A DNA stretch of 64,000 nt from Saprospiraceae bacterium (GTDB lineage: Bacteria > Bacteroidota > Bacteroidia > Chitinophagales > Saprospiraceae): positions 1-64,000 of the forward strand of contig JALHLK010000005.1 of NCBI GenBank assembly GCA_022844565.1, read 5' to 3'. Of this stretch, positions 15,024 to 24,129 are shown in pieces (positions within the stretch are counted from its first letter, which is position 1; each line of letters begins with the position of its first letter). The notes under the pieces are model-generated. The model was not told the DNA's origin, made no database searches, and saw only the letters and a program-made list of their open reading frames with translations. The position numbers and the translations under genes are program-made.

Positions 15024-15620
15024 ATGGAAATTTTACAACACGCTAAAGGCAAAACAGTCATCATAGATAATTACGACTCATTCACATACAATCTTGTACA
15101 TATTCTAAATGAAGTACTAGAAGCTGAAGTTACGGTGATTAGAAACGATGAGTTTCAAATCGAGGAGCTAGAAAAATTTGATTATATAATTTTGTCACCC
15201 GGTCCTGGAATTCCTGACGAAGCAGGTCTACTAAAAGAGGTTATTAAATATTATGGTCCAAGTAAAAAAATATTTGGTGTATGTCTAGGTTTACAAGCTA
15301 TAGGAGAAGTATATGGCGGAACCTTGAAAAACCTGAGTAGAGTTTTTCATGGCATTAAAAGTGAAATAAAAAAGACAGAAGTAAAATCACCCATACTTGA
15401 AGGTATTCCCGACATGTTCGAAGCTGGTAGATACCATTCTTGGGTGCTTGACAAAAATGAGACGAACGAAAACTATAGTGTGACATGTGTGGATAATACG
15501 GGTGAAATAATGGGTATTGACCACAAAGCACTTAAAATTTATGCCGTTCAATTCCACCCCGAATCAATAATGACAGAACATGGCAAACAAATGATCATCA
15601 ATTTCTTAAAAATCAAATAA
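15024..15620 (+). CDS. trpG: Anthranilate synthase component II (glutamine amidotransferase)
   Basis: Supplies ammonia from glutamine to TrpE. The start chosen is ATG 15024 (MEILQHAKGK), giving 198 aa; an upstream in-frame ATG at 15000 would overlap trpE. Class I amidotransferase features: VIIDNYDSFTYNLV near the N terminus, ILSPGPGIPDEAG oxyanion region, nucleophile Cys in FGVCLGLQAIG (about 86) and the His-Glu pair in VQFHPESIMTEHG (about 176-178). Confidence 0.95.
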   Translation: MEILQHAKGKTVIIDNYDSFTYNLVHILNEVLEAEVTVIRNDEFQIEELEKFDYIILSPGPGIPDEAGLLKEVIKYYGPSKKIFGVCLGLQAIGEVYGGTLKNLSRVFHGIKSEIKKTEVKSPILEGIPDMFEAGRYHSWVLDKNETNENYSVTCVDNTGEIMGIDHKALKIYAVQFHPESIMTEHGKQMIINFLKIK

Positions 15621-15624
15621 CAAT

Positions 15625-16617
15625 ATGAAATCAATTCTGACGCGACTATACGAAGGTGACACACTCAACAAAGAAGAGTCTTATCTCCTCCTCAAAAGTA
15701 TATCCAATGGAGAAATCAACCCTTATCAAATCGCATCCTTGTTAACAGTATACAATGTGAGACCGATAACCGTAGCAGAATTGGATGGGTATAGATCCTG
15801 TCTAATCGAATTGATGAATGTGATCGACCTTTCTCATGTAGAGTCAGTAGACCTTTGTGGTACGGGAGGTGACGGCAAGCATACTTTTAATATATCTACT
15901 TTAGCATCGTTTATTGTGGCTGGAGCAGGTTACAAAGTAGCAAAGCATGGTAATTACGGAGTTTCTTCTATTTCTGGAAGCTCCAATGTTTTAGAATCTT
16001 TGGGTTATAAATTTACCAACGATCAAGATGCACTGAGAAAGCAAATAGACACGGCGGGCATTTGTTTTATGCATGCTCCCCTATTTCATCCTGCCCTTAA
16101 AAGTGTGGGACCTATTAGAAAAGAATTGGGTGTTAAAACGTTCTTCAATATGTTGGGCCCCTTGGTCAATCCTGCACAACCAAATCAACAATTGGTGGGC
16201 GTTTTTAGCCTCGAGTTGACCGAATTGTATAAACACTTACATCTCCACCTCGACAAATCATACACCATCGTTTATGATTTGAACGGATATGATGAAATAT
16301 CTCTTACCGGCAATGCAAAAGTAATCCACAACAAAGGAACAGAAATTCTCACTCCGCAAGACTTTAACGCCGAAAAAATTACAGAAAGCCAAATATCGGG
16401 TGGAAACTCGGTAGAAGATAATAAGAATATCTTTGTGACAATACTCCAAAACAAAGGTACCAAAGCCCAAAATGATGTTGTCACTAGTAATGCCGCCTTA
16501 GCTATCCGATGTTTTGACCCAAATATGAGCTTGGCAGAGGCTGTACATATCGCAAAAGAATCCCTCACCTCAGGTAAAGCTTTAAAATCATTATCTCAAT
16601 TAATTGAATTACAATAG
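15625..16617 (+). CDS. trpD: Anthranilate phosphoribosyltransferase
   Basis: Transfers phosphoribosyl from PRPP to anthranilate. At 330 aa it is of family length. The PRPP-binding motif is VDLCGTGGDGKHTFNIST (about 75-92), followed by KHGNYGVSSISGSSNVLE and the FMHAPLFHPALKSVGPIRKELGVKTFFNMLGPLVNP block specific to TrpD. It sits 4 bp after trpG and 3 bp before trpC, consistent with tight translational coupling in the trp operon. Confidence 0.96.
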   Translation: MKSILTRLYEGDTLNKEESYLLLKSISNGEINPYQIASLLTVYNVRPITVAELDGYRSCLIELMNVIDLSHVESVDLCGTGGDGKHTFNISTLASFIVAGAGYKVAKHGNYGVSSISGSSNVLESLGYKFTNDQDALRKQIDTAGICFMHAPLFHPALKSVGPIRKELGVKTFFNMLGPLVNPAQPNQQLVGVFSLELTELYKHLHLHLDKSYTIVYDLNGYDEISLTGNAKVIHNKGTEILTPQDFNAEKITESQISGGNSVEDNKNIFVTILQNKGTKAQNDVVTSNAALAIRCFDPNMSLAEAVHIAKESLTSGKALKSLSQLIELQ

Positions 16618-16620
16618 AAT

Positions 16621-17406
16621 ATGGATATATTATCAAAAATAGTAGAACAAAAAAAGAAGGAAATATCAGAAAGAAAGGAGTTGTATCCAGTAAAACTATT
16701 GGAATCTTCGCCATATTTTGATAGTCCAACGCTTTCTATGTCGACTTATATAAAAAGAGACGATAAAAGCGGCATAATAGCTGAATTTAAGAAAAAATCG
16801 CCATCAAAACCTAGCATCAACCTCTTTGCAGATGTAAAAGAAGTAACTTTAGGGTATATGCAGGCTGGTGCTTCTGCTTTAAGCGTATTAACAGATGAGG
16901 TCTTTTTTGGTGGGAAATCTGAAGATCTCACTACGGCTAGACTTTACAACTTTTGTCCAATCATTCGTAAAGACTTCATCATTGATGAGTATCAAATCAT
17001 CGAAGCTCGAAGTATTGGGTCCGATGCCATTCTGCTAATTACCGAGATTTTGACAAAAGAAGAAGTACATCGTCTAGCTAGTTTTGCAAATAGTTTAGGT
17101 CTAGAAGTATTGTTAGAGCTACACTCTGAAGAACAATTGGATAAATATTCTCCTTGCTGTCAATTAATTGGCGTAAACAACAGGAATTTAAAAACGTTTG
17201 TCACTAGCTTAGATTTCTCTAGAGATTTGATATCTAAATTGCCCACTGAAGCGGTAAAAATCAGTGAAAGTGGGATAACTAGCCCAAGTGAAGCAAATGA
17301 ATTGCGAGCCATAGGTTATGATGGGTTTTTAATTGGGGAGCAATTTATGAAATCACACAATCCAGGACTTGCAGCATCAACATTCATAGAAGGATTAACC
17401 AAATAG
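16621..17406 (+). CDS. trpC: Indole-3-glycerol phosphate synthase
   Basis: Closes the indole ring, converting CdRP to indole-3-glycerol phosphate. A 261-aa TIM barrel with IIAEFKKKSPSKP (catalytic Lys and Glu, about 52-64), the RKDFIIDEYQI block (catalytic Lys near 118), LLITEIL and VNNRNLKTF, and KISESGITS near the end of the barrel. It is a separate protein, not fused to TrpF, which starts 2 bp later. Confidence 0.96.
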   Translation: MDILSKIVEQKKKEISERKELYPVKLLESSPYFDSPTLSMSTYIKRDDKSGIIAEFKKKSPSKPSINLFADVKEVTLGYMQAGASALSVLTDEVFFGGKSEDLTTARLYNFCPIIRKDFIIDEYQIIEARSIGSDAILLITEILTKEEVHRLASFANSLGLEVLLELHSEEQLDKYSPCCQLIGVNNRNLKTFVTSLDFSRDLISKLPTEAVKISESGITSPSEANELRAIGYDGFLIGEQFMKSHNPGLAASTFIEGLTK

Positions 17407-17407
17407 T

Positions 17408-18019
17408 ATGATTGTAAAAGTCTGTGGTTTAAAAATTGATATCATAACGGACCAATTGATCAACGAAGGTATGATTGATATGATTGGTTTTAACTTTTAC
17501 CCGCAATCGCTGCGATACGTTGACCCATTTAGTTTTAACGAAAAAATCTTTAAACAAATTCTTACTGTAGGGGTTTTTGTAGGGGAAACGATAGAGAAAG
17601 TGGAAAAAATTAGCTATGCTTTAAACTTGGACTACGTACAATTGCATAGCTTAGAAGATCAGGCTTATATAAATAGATGTAATCAATTTGCTAAAGTAAT
17701 AAAAGCCATTGGCATAGAAACTAAAGAAGATGTAGACCAAGCCAATACAATACAAAACTGCTCCTATCTATTATTTGATAAGAAATCAGAAGCACACGGA
17801 GGGACAGGACAAAAGTTTGAATGGTCACTTTTAGAATATTATACAGGCGATACTCCTTTTTTAATTGCAGGAGGTATTGGACCTGAGGATATTGAAAAGA
17901 TTAAATCAATTAGCTATCCAAAATTTGCAGGAATAGACATCAATAGTCGATTTGAGCATATTCCTGCAGTGAAAAACAAAGAATTAATTCATACATTTTT
18001 AGAAAAATTAAGAAAATGA
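17408..18019 (+). CDS. trpF: Phosphoribosylanthranilate isomerase
   Basis: Amadori rearrangement of PRA to CdRP. A 203-aa barrel beginning MIVKVCGLK, the conserved strand with the catalytic Cys (KVCGL). The catalytic Asp is probably in LLFDKKSEAHGGTGQKFEW (about 119); phosphate-binding loops are LIAGGIGPEDI and FAGIDINSRFE. Its stop overlaps the trpB start by 4 bp (ATGA), which implies translational coupling. Confidence 0.94.
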   Translation: MIVKVCGLKIDIITDQLINEGMIDMIGFNFYPQSLRYVDPFSFNEKIFKQILTVGVFVGETIEKVEKISYALNLDYVQLHSLEDQAYINRCNQFAKVIKAIGIETKEDVDQANTIQNCSYLLFDKKSEAHGGTGQKFEWSLLEYYTGDTPFLIAGGIGPEDIEKIKSISYPKFAGIDINSRFEHIPAVKNKELIHTFLEKLRK

Positions 18020-19200
18020 AATATAGAAATCCGGATGAACAAGGCTTTTATGGTGAATTTGGTGGAGCATACATCCCAGAAATGCTCTATGCTAATGTCG
18101 AAAACCTAAGAAGGGTATATCAAGATATCTTGGATGATCCAACATTTTTGAAACAATATCATGATCTATTGAGGGACTATGTTGGGAGACCAAGTCCGCT
18201 GTACTATGCCAAAAACTTATCCACCAAATACAATACCAATATCTATCTAAAAAGAGAAGATCTCAATCATACAGGTGCTCACAAAATAAACAACACCATC
18301 GGACAAATACTGATAGCACAAAGATTGGGTAAGAAACGAATTATTGCCGAAACTGGGGCAGGACAGCACGGGGTCGCCACAGCTACGGTTTGTGCGCTTA
18401 TGGGGCTGGATTGTGTCGTATACATGGGTGCAGTAGACATCGAAAGACAAGCCCCAAATGTAGCAAGAATGAAAATGATGGGTGCCACCGTAGTACCCGC
18501 TGAGAGTGGAAGTAAAACTTTAAAAGATGCTACCAATGAGGCTATAAGAGATTGGATTAACAATGCAGAAGATACCCATTATATCATTGGCTCTGCGATT
18601 GGCCCACACCCATATCCAGACATGGTTACTAAACTACAAGCGGTGGTGTCTGAAGAGATTGCAAAGCAAATCTTCGAAAAGACGGGTAAAGACTATCCTG
18701 ACTATGTAGTAGCGTGTGTTGGTGGAGGTAGTAATGCAGCTGGAGCTTTTTATTACTTTTTAGAAGATGAAAGAGTGAAGCTCATATTAGCAGAAGCAGC
18801 AGGTAAAGGAATTGACTCAGGTCATAGTGCTGCAACTTCCATCTTGGGTAAAAAAGGCGTAATACATGGATGTATGACGCTTCTAATGCAAGATGAGTTT
18901 GGGCAAATTGAGGAACCCTACTCACTGTCTGCTGGATTAGACTATCCGGGTATCGGTCCAATGCATGCCCATTTGATCACTACAAAAAGAGCTAAAGTTT
19001 ATGCTGCCACCGACGATGAAGCTATGCAAGCAGTGTATGAATTATCAAAAATAGAAGGGATCATTCCCGCACTAGAAACTGCCCATGCACTGGCCATCAT
19101 ACCGAGAATTGGTGCAAAACCTGACGACAATGTGGTCATAAGCCTTTCTGGAAGAGGTGATAAAGACTTGACCACTTTTATGAACTATATACCAAATTAA
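18016..19200 (+). CDS. trpB: Tryptophan synthase beta chain
   Basis: PLP enzyme joining indole and serine to give tryptophan. 394 aa. The PLP lysine is in HTGAHKINNTIGQ (about 84-96), the catalytic Glu in ETGAGQHGVATATV (about 110), and the phosphate-binding loop is CVGGGSNAAGAFY (about 232). The EFGGAYIPEMLY start and the C-terminal VISLSGRGDKDL are canonical for TrpB1. It is paired with trpA 4 bp downstream, forming the alpha2-beta2 complex. Confidence 0.97.
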   Translation: MKYRNPDEQGFYGEFGGAYIPEMLYANVENLRRVYQDILDDPTFLKQYHDLLRDYVGRPSPLYYAKNLSTKYNTNIYLKREDLNHTGAHKINNTIGQILIAQRLGKKRIIAETGAGQHGVATATVCALMGLDCVVYMGAVDIERQAPNVARMKMMGATVVPAESGSKTLKDATNEAIRDWINNAEDTHYIIGSAIGPHPYPDMVTKLQAVVSEEIAKQIFEKTGKDYPDYVVACVGGGSNAAGAFYYFLEDERVKLILAEAAGKGIDSGHSAATSILGKKGVIHGCMTLLMQDEFGQIEEPYSLSAGLDYPGIGPMHAHLITTKRAKVYAATDDEAMQAVYELSKIEGIIPALETAHALAIIPRIGAKPDDNVVISLSGRGDKDLTTFMNYIPN

Positions 19201-19203
19201 CAT

Positions 19204-19974
19204 ATGAACAAAGTTAGAAAAGCTATAGAAGAGAAAGGAAGTGAAGTGTTGAATGTATACTTTACTGCTGGTCACCCTACCGTTGACAAAATAGTAGATA
19301 TCATGCAAAGCTTACAAGAGAATGGAGTAGACTTAATAGAATTAGGCCTACCCTATTCTGATCCCTTGGCCGATGGTTTAGCTATTCAAAAAAGTAGTGA
19401 AATCGCTTTGAAAAATGGGCTTAACTTAAATATTCTCTTTGAAATTTTAAAACAATCAAAAAACGACTTGGCAACACCTGTCATCATGATGGGCTATTAC
19501 AATCAGATGTTGCAATATGGCGATGAAAAATTCCTGGATAAAGCAGCAGCAGCTGGTGTCTCAGGATTTATCATACCAGATCTTCCAATGAACCAATATG
19601 AGTCTCAATATCTTGATAAATTTAAGGAAAGAGACTTGAGCATGAGTTTCTTGATAAGCCCTATGACAGAAGGTGATAGAATAAGGCAAGCAGACCGCTT
19701 AAGTGATGGTTTTGTGTACATGGTTTCGCAGTCGAGTATCACAGGTAAAACTGGGGAGATATCAGATCAACAAATACAATACTTCAATCGAGTTAAAGAT
19801 ATGGAGCTAGAAAGTCCGAGACTAATTGGATTCGGCATCCATGATCACAATTCTTTCAAAACAGCTTCGGCATATGCTGATGGGGCAATCGTCGGTAGTG
19901 CATTCATTCGCACTCTCGAAAATGGCTTTAGCAAAGAGAAAGTATCTTCATTTATTCAATCAATTAGAGGTTAA
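19204..19974 (+). CDS. trpA: Tryptophan synthase alpha chain
   Basis: Splits indole-3-glycerol phosphate and channels indole to TrpB. 256 aa. The catalytic Glu is in LIELGLPYSDPLADG (about 47), with Asp in the same block. PVIMMGYYNQMLQYG and GFIIPDLPMNQ are family motifs, and the phosphate loop is IGFGIHDHNS plus DGAIVGSAFIR. A short spacer leads to a DAHP synthase gene. Confidence 0.96.
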   Translation: MNKVRKAIEEKGSEVLNVYFTAGHPTVDKIVDIMQSLQENGVDLIELGLPYSDPLADGLAIQKSSEIALKNGLNLNILFEILKQSKNDLATPVIMMGYYNQMLQYGDEKFLDKAAAAGVSGFIIPDLPMNQYESQYLDKFKERDLSMSFLISPMTEGDRIRQADRLSDGFVYMVSQSSITGKTGEISDQQIQYFNRVKDMELESPRLIGFGIHDHNSFKTASAYADGAIVGSAFIRTLENGFSKEKVSSFIQSIRG

Positions 19975-19977
19975 GTC

Positions 19978-20985
19978 ATGGTTATTCAATTAGATAAAAA
20001 CATTACATCAGATCAGCACCTGGCCCTTTCTAACACCCTGAAATCATATGGCTTTTCGTCTACATATGTTAATACTCAATTTGGAAAATATTTGGTAAGC
20101 ATAGGTAAAAAAGCCTTAGACCTCCGAAAAATTGGTAATGAACCTGGTGTTAAGGACATATTCAAAGTAGATGATCCGTATAAATTGGTTTCTTCACAAT
20201 GGAAAATAGGCAAAACATGCATTGATCTAGGAGATGGTGTAAAAATCGGTAATGGCCACTTTCAAACAATGGTTGGACCTTGCTCTATCGAAGGAGAGCA
20301 AAATATCATTGATACCATAGAACACATGAAATCCATCGGGGCAAAAATCATGAGAGGTGGAGTGTTTAAGCCTCGGAGTTCTCCTTATTCATTCAGAGGT
20401 CATGGCATCGAAACATTAAAGTTATGGCATGAAATAGCATCTGCTCACGGTATAAAAATCATAACAGAAGTTATGCAAGTTAGTCAAATTGAAGACATGT
20501 TACCATATGTAGACATACTTCAAGTAGGAGCACGGAATAGTCAGAATTTCAACCTATTGGATGAACTCGGTAAGATAGATAAACCTGTCATGTTGAAGAG
20601 AGCTATATCTGGTACCATCGAAGAGTTATTACAATCGGCAGAATATATTTTTGCCAATGGTAACGAAAAAATATTGCTTTGTGAGCGTGGGATAAGATCA
20701 TACGAACAAGCCTATCGTAACACGATGGATATCAACGCCATTGCTATTTTAAAAGATAAAAGTCACTTGCCTGTTATAGCTGACCCTTCACATGGTATTG
20801 GTGTACGAAAATATGTGGAGTCAATCGCTTATGCTTCAGTAGCAGCGGGTGCAGATGCTGTCATCGTCGAGGTGCATCAGTGTCCTGAAAAAGCACTAAG
20901 TGATGGGCAACAAACGTTAGACTATCAACAATCAAAGACCATGCATGATAAAATCCATCAAATCAGAAATGTTTTAAACAATTAG
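19978..20985 (+). CDS. aroF: 3-deoxy-7-phosphoheptulonate synthase (DAHP synthase, type I-beta)
   Basis: First enzyme of the shikimate pathway: PEP plus erythrose 4-phosphate to DAHP. 335 aa. An N-terminal ferredoxin-like regulatory domain (about 1-70, ending DIFKVDDPYKLVS) precedes the barrel, which has metal Cys in MVGPCSIEG (about 101), GGVFKPRSSPYSFRG, metal His in ADPSHGIG, and Glu and Asp in VEVHQCPEKALSDGQQTL. No chorismate mutase fusion. It starts 3 bp after trpA, so the carbon entry step is under the same Trp attenuator as the trp genes. The ferredoxin-like domain is the usual site of aromatic amino acid inhibition in this type. Confidence 0.93.
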   Translation: MVIQLDKNITSDQHLALSNTLKSYGFSSTYVNTQFGKYLVSIGKKALDLRKIGNEPGVKDIFKVDDPYKLVSSQWKIGKTCIDLGDGVKIGNGHFQTMVGPCSIEGEQNIIDTIEHMKSIGAKIMRGGVFKPRSSPYSFRGHGIETLKLWHEIASAHGIKIITEVMQVSQIEDMLPYVDILQVGARNSQNFNLLDELGKIDKPVMLKRAISGTIEELLQSAEYIFANGNEKILLCERGIRSYEQAYRNTMDINAIAILKDKSHLPVIADPSHGIGVRKYVESIAYASVAAGADAVIVEVHQCPEKALSDGQQTLDYQQSKTMHDKIHQIRNVLNN

Positions 20986-20994
20986 TATCAATCC

Positions 20995-21993
20995 ATGATG
21001 AAAAACATCGCATTTTTATTTTCACTGCTTCTAGTCTCCATTCTAGCATGTAAGAATGAACCAAAGCCATTAAACACTGTAGCGGTAGATCAAATCTTTG
21101 CCACATTGTCGCAACAAATAGAACAAAATCCCGATAAAAGCGAACCTAAGTTTCAAAGAGCAAAATATCTTAATGAATCGAGTAAATATGACGAAGCAAT
21201 CGTAGATGTTCGTGACGCCATTTTATTGGATTCTACACAAGCGCGGTACTATCATTTGTTGTCTGATTTATTCATGGACATCAACAATAGTTCGAAGTCA
21301 TTGCTCACTATACGGACCGCTGGAAAATTATTTCCCGATTCTGTAAAAACACAATTGAAGCTTTCTGAGACCCTTTACATCCTGAAGGAATATCAAGAAT
21401 CTATAGTTACCTTAAATATGTTGATCGGTAAGCAACCTCAGAATGCAGAGGCGTATTTTATGTTAGGTTTGGTATTCAGAGAGATGGGAGAAGAAGCAAA
21501 AGCTATTAATGCCCTACAGACATCAACAGAATTAGACCCTAATTTGATAGATGCTTGGATCTTACTCGGCAACATTTGGGAAGCAAAAGACGCTCCTATT
21601 GCCAAAAGATACTACAGTACAGCCACCGAAGTTGACCCAAACAATGTCTCTGCTCTCCATAGTTATGCTTTCTACCTACAAAATAATAATGATATCGAAG
21701 GAGCACTAGCATTGTATAAAAAAATAAACATGGTAGACCCTAAATACCCTGATGCCTACCTCAATGCCGGCATCCTTTATTTAGAAGCTCAAAAAGTGGA
21801 TCAAGCCCTAGAGCAATTTAATATCATGACCAAAGTTGCCCAAACGGATGCAAGAGGTTTCTTTTTTAAAGGCTTAACACATTATCAAATGAATAACCTT
21901 GCAGACGCAAAAAGGGAAGTGCAAAATGCACTCAATTTTAATCCTGATTATCCGCAGGCGTTGGAGTTGATGAAGGAGTTGGGGGGTAAATAA
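20995..21993 (+). CDS. Tetratricopeptide-repeat lipoprotein
   Basis: A 332-aa lipoprotein: signal with lipobox near SILACKNE (Cys about 19), then seven or eight TPR units (such as EAYFMLGLVFREMGEEAKAINALQTSTELDPN and ALHSYAFYLQNNNDIEGALALYKKINMVDP) to the C terminus. It is probably a periplasm-facing scaffold protein. It follows aroF by 9 bp, so it appears to be the last gene of the trp transcript, although no biochemical link to tryptophan is evident. The start may be the second Met codon. Confidence 0.85.
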   Translation: MMKNIAFLFSLLLVSILACKNEPKPLNTVAVDQIFATLSQQIEQNPDKSEPKFQRAKYLNESSKYDEAIVDVRDAILLDSTQARYYHLLSDLFMDINNSSKSLLTIRTAGKLFPDSVKTQLKLSETLYILKEYQESIVTLNMLIGKQPQNAEAYFMLGLVFREMGEEAKAINALQTSTELDPNLIDAWILLGNIWEAKDAPIAKRYYSTATEVDPNNVSALHSYAFYLQNNNDIEGALALYKKINMVDPKYPDAYLNAGILYLEAQKVDQALEQFNIMTKVAQTDARGFFFKGLTHYQMNNLADAKREVQNALNFNPDYPQALELMKELGGK

Positions 21994-22064
21994 CAAGAGG
22001 CTTTTGGAATTTTTATATTTTCCAGTTTAACTATATTATAAGTTCACAACAAACTAGACCAACA

Positions 22065-23429
22065 CTACACCCCCCTCAAATGATACCCCTTCACTCTCGC
22101 AAAAGCCCTCAATCCACTATGCGATAAAGTAGAGCCAAACCCTGAATTTTTTCGACCGCTCCATGGTAAAGCAGCGCTCACTCGGTCGCAACAATTCCAG
22201 TATACAGAACCTGTGTTTAACTTTGTTAGTATACTTTCTGCTCTATCTTGAGAGGCAGCATATACTCCAGCGGTCAATCCATACTTGGTATCGTTCATTA
22301 ATTCGATAGCTTCTTGGTCAGAAGTAACTTTCAAAATGCCTATGATGGGACCAAAACTTTCGTCCATCATAAGAGACATTTGATGATCGACATTTACTAA
22401 AACCGTAGGCTCAAAACCATAGCCACTGCCCGGTAATTTGTGGCCACCATGTAATAAGGTTGCGCCTTTCGCAACAGCGTCGTCTACTTGATTTTGTAGA
22501 AAATCGACCTGTTCTTTACGGCTTAATACGGAGATATATACACCCTCTTCGGTGGGCAAACCTATTTTCCAACTTTGTACTTCAGCTAAGAAATGTTTGC
22601 AAAACTCGTCATAAATGGTTTCGTGAACATAGATTCTTTCTACAGAACAGCAACTTTGACCATTATTGTAGAAAGCACCATCTGCAATACCGATAGCAGC
22701 TGCTTGAATATCGGCAATATCATCAGCAACATATACAGGGTCCTTACCTCCTAACTCCATAATGCAAGGAATCATTTTTGGTGCTACCTTTTCATAAATC
22801 AATTTTCCAGTTTTGTACGAACCGGTGAATCCTATCAAATCAAAATCAAAATCCAATAACATTTCACCCACTTTACCTCCTCCAAGGGCTACCTGAAAAA
22901 CTTCCGTTGGAATTCCTGCTAGCAATAGGTATTTCTCAATAGCCAAACCTGTGAGCATGGCATATTCTGATGGTTTATACAGTACCGCATTGCCAGCTAA
23001 AAGTGCAGGTATAAAAATGTTTACGCCCACATTGTACGGATAATTCCAAGCAGATATATTGGCAACTACACCTAGAGGTTCGTATTTTATCAATTCTTTG
23101 GTGGCACCTTCTTGCATGGTTTCGCTTCTTAAGTATTCCTCTGCGTGATTGGCTAGCCATTCTGCTTTTCCTGCAGCTCCATTTACTTCATTTTTGCTTT
23201 GTTGGAGTGGTTTGCCCATTTCTGAGGTCAAAATATTGGCAAGTTCGTCCACATTGTCTTTTAATAATTGTACAAACTTCAGGATGATAGATACTCGGGA
23301 TTTTATATCAACAGCCGCCCATTTAGGTTGGTTGGCTTTCAATAAATTGTATTTCGACTTTAGTGTAAGATTAGTATCTTCTGTTATTTCAGTGATAACC
23401 GTTCCTGTTGCAGGATTGATGACGTTCAT
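22065..23429 (-). CDS. NAD(P)-dependent aldehyde dehydrogenase
   Basis: Oxidises an aldehyde to the acid. 454 aa, slightly short for the superfamily. NAD-binding and catalytic features: SAWNYPYNV, KPSEYAMLTG, GFTGSYKTGK, catalytic Glu in CIMELGGKDPVYV (about 227) and catalytic Cys in NNGQSCCSVERI (about 261; two adjacent Cys). PWSGRKNSGFG closes the family signature. It is last of five genes of the gamma-glutamyl-amine operon, 4 bp after the amidohydrolase gene, and would oxidise the gamma-glutamyl aldehyde made by the alcohol dehydrogenase, as PuuC does for its aldehyde. The substrate is inferred from context. Confidence 0.9.
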   Translation of the reverse strand: MNVINPATGTVITEITEDTNLTLKSKYNLLKANQPKWAAVDIKSRVSIILKFVQLLKDNVDELANILTSEMGKPLQQSKNEVNGAAGKAEWLANHAEEYLRSETMQEGATKELIKYEPLGVVANISAWNYPYNVGVNIFIPALLAGNAVLYKPSEYAMLTGLAIEKYLLLAGIPTEVFQVALGGGKVGEMLLDFDFDLIGFTGSYKTGKLIYEKVAPKMIPCIMELGGKDPVYVADDIADIQAAAIGIADGAFYNNGQSCCSVERIYVHETIYDEFCKHFLAEVQSWKIGLPTEEGVYISVLSRKEQVDFLQNQVDDAVAKGATLLHGGHKLPGSGYGFEPTVLVNVDHQMSLMMDESFGPIIGILKVTSDQEAIELMNDTKYGLTAGVYAASQDRAESILTKLNTGSVYWNCCDRVSAALPWSGRKNSGFGSTLSHSGLRAFARVKGYHLRGV

Positions 23430-23433
23430 GTTT

Positions 23434-24129
23434 TTATTTTATGCTACAAGCGTTGAAAAAACTTTTTTTTATATCTGTAGAAAAAGGCTTGGTATAGGTG
23501 TCATGATTGAATCGCTCCGGATGCCATTGAACACCTAAAAAAAATGGAAAATCAGGATTGTTTTCTAATTCTACTGCTTCAATGACACCATCTTTCGACC
23601 ACGCTACTCCCTTTAAAACAGCACTTAAATCATGTATACCTTGGTGATGTGCAGAATTAACTTGCCCATTATCCATTTTAGCAGTTTCATACAATTGTGA
23701 CTTTTGATCGATTGTGATACCATGGATTCGATCATTTTCTTGGTCCTTACGGTGATTGACCTTACCTGATTCTTCTAAGTCTTGTATTAGGCTGCCCCCT
23801 AGTGCTACATTCATTAGTTGCATTCCTCTACAAATACCTAATATTGGGATGATTTTTAAAAATGCCATGAGCACTGCATCTACTTCAAATTCATCTCGTT
23901 GTTTGTCAAATTTAGGCGCAAAAGGGTACGTGAGTCGTTCCTCTTTATAATAACTTGGATGAATGTCTACTCCACCTGAAAGTATTAATCCATCACATTT
24001 ATGCAGATCTTTAAGGTTGTTTTTTTCATAATCTAAAATGATCAATTCTACATCATCCCTTCCTTGTAAGACCCATTGAGGATAATTGTGAAAAGCAATT
24101 TCAGATTTGGTTAATCCAATTTTGATCAT
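23434..24129 (-). CDS. Gamma-glutamyl-gamma-aminobutyrate hydrolase family (peptidase C26, PuuD-like)
   Basis: Class I glutamine amidotransferase-fold hydrolase, 231 aa. The nucleophile Cys is in LGICRGMQLMNVALGG (about 100), and the catalytic His-Glu pair is in GVQWHPERF (about 207-209). LILSGGVDIHPSYY is the PuuD family block. It cleaves gamma-glutamyl amides of amino acids. In this operon it would release glutamate from the oxidised gamma-glutamyl product. It overlaps the alcohol dehydrogenase gene by 4 bp. Confidence 0.88.
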   Translation of the reverse strand: MIKIGLTKSEIAFHNYPQWVLQGRDDVELIILDYEKNNLKDLHKCDGLILSGGVDIHPSYYKEERLTYPFAPKFDKQRDEFEVDAVLMAFLKIIPILGICRGMQLMNVALGGSLIQDLEESGKVNHRKDQENDRIHGITIDQKSQLYETAKMDNGQVNSAHHQGIHDLSAVLKGVAWSKDGVIEAVELENNPDFPFFLGVQWHPERFNHDTYTKPFSTDIKKSFFNACSIK

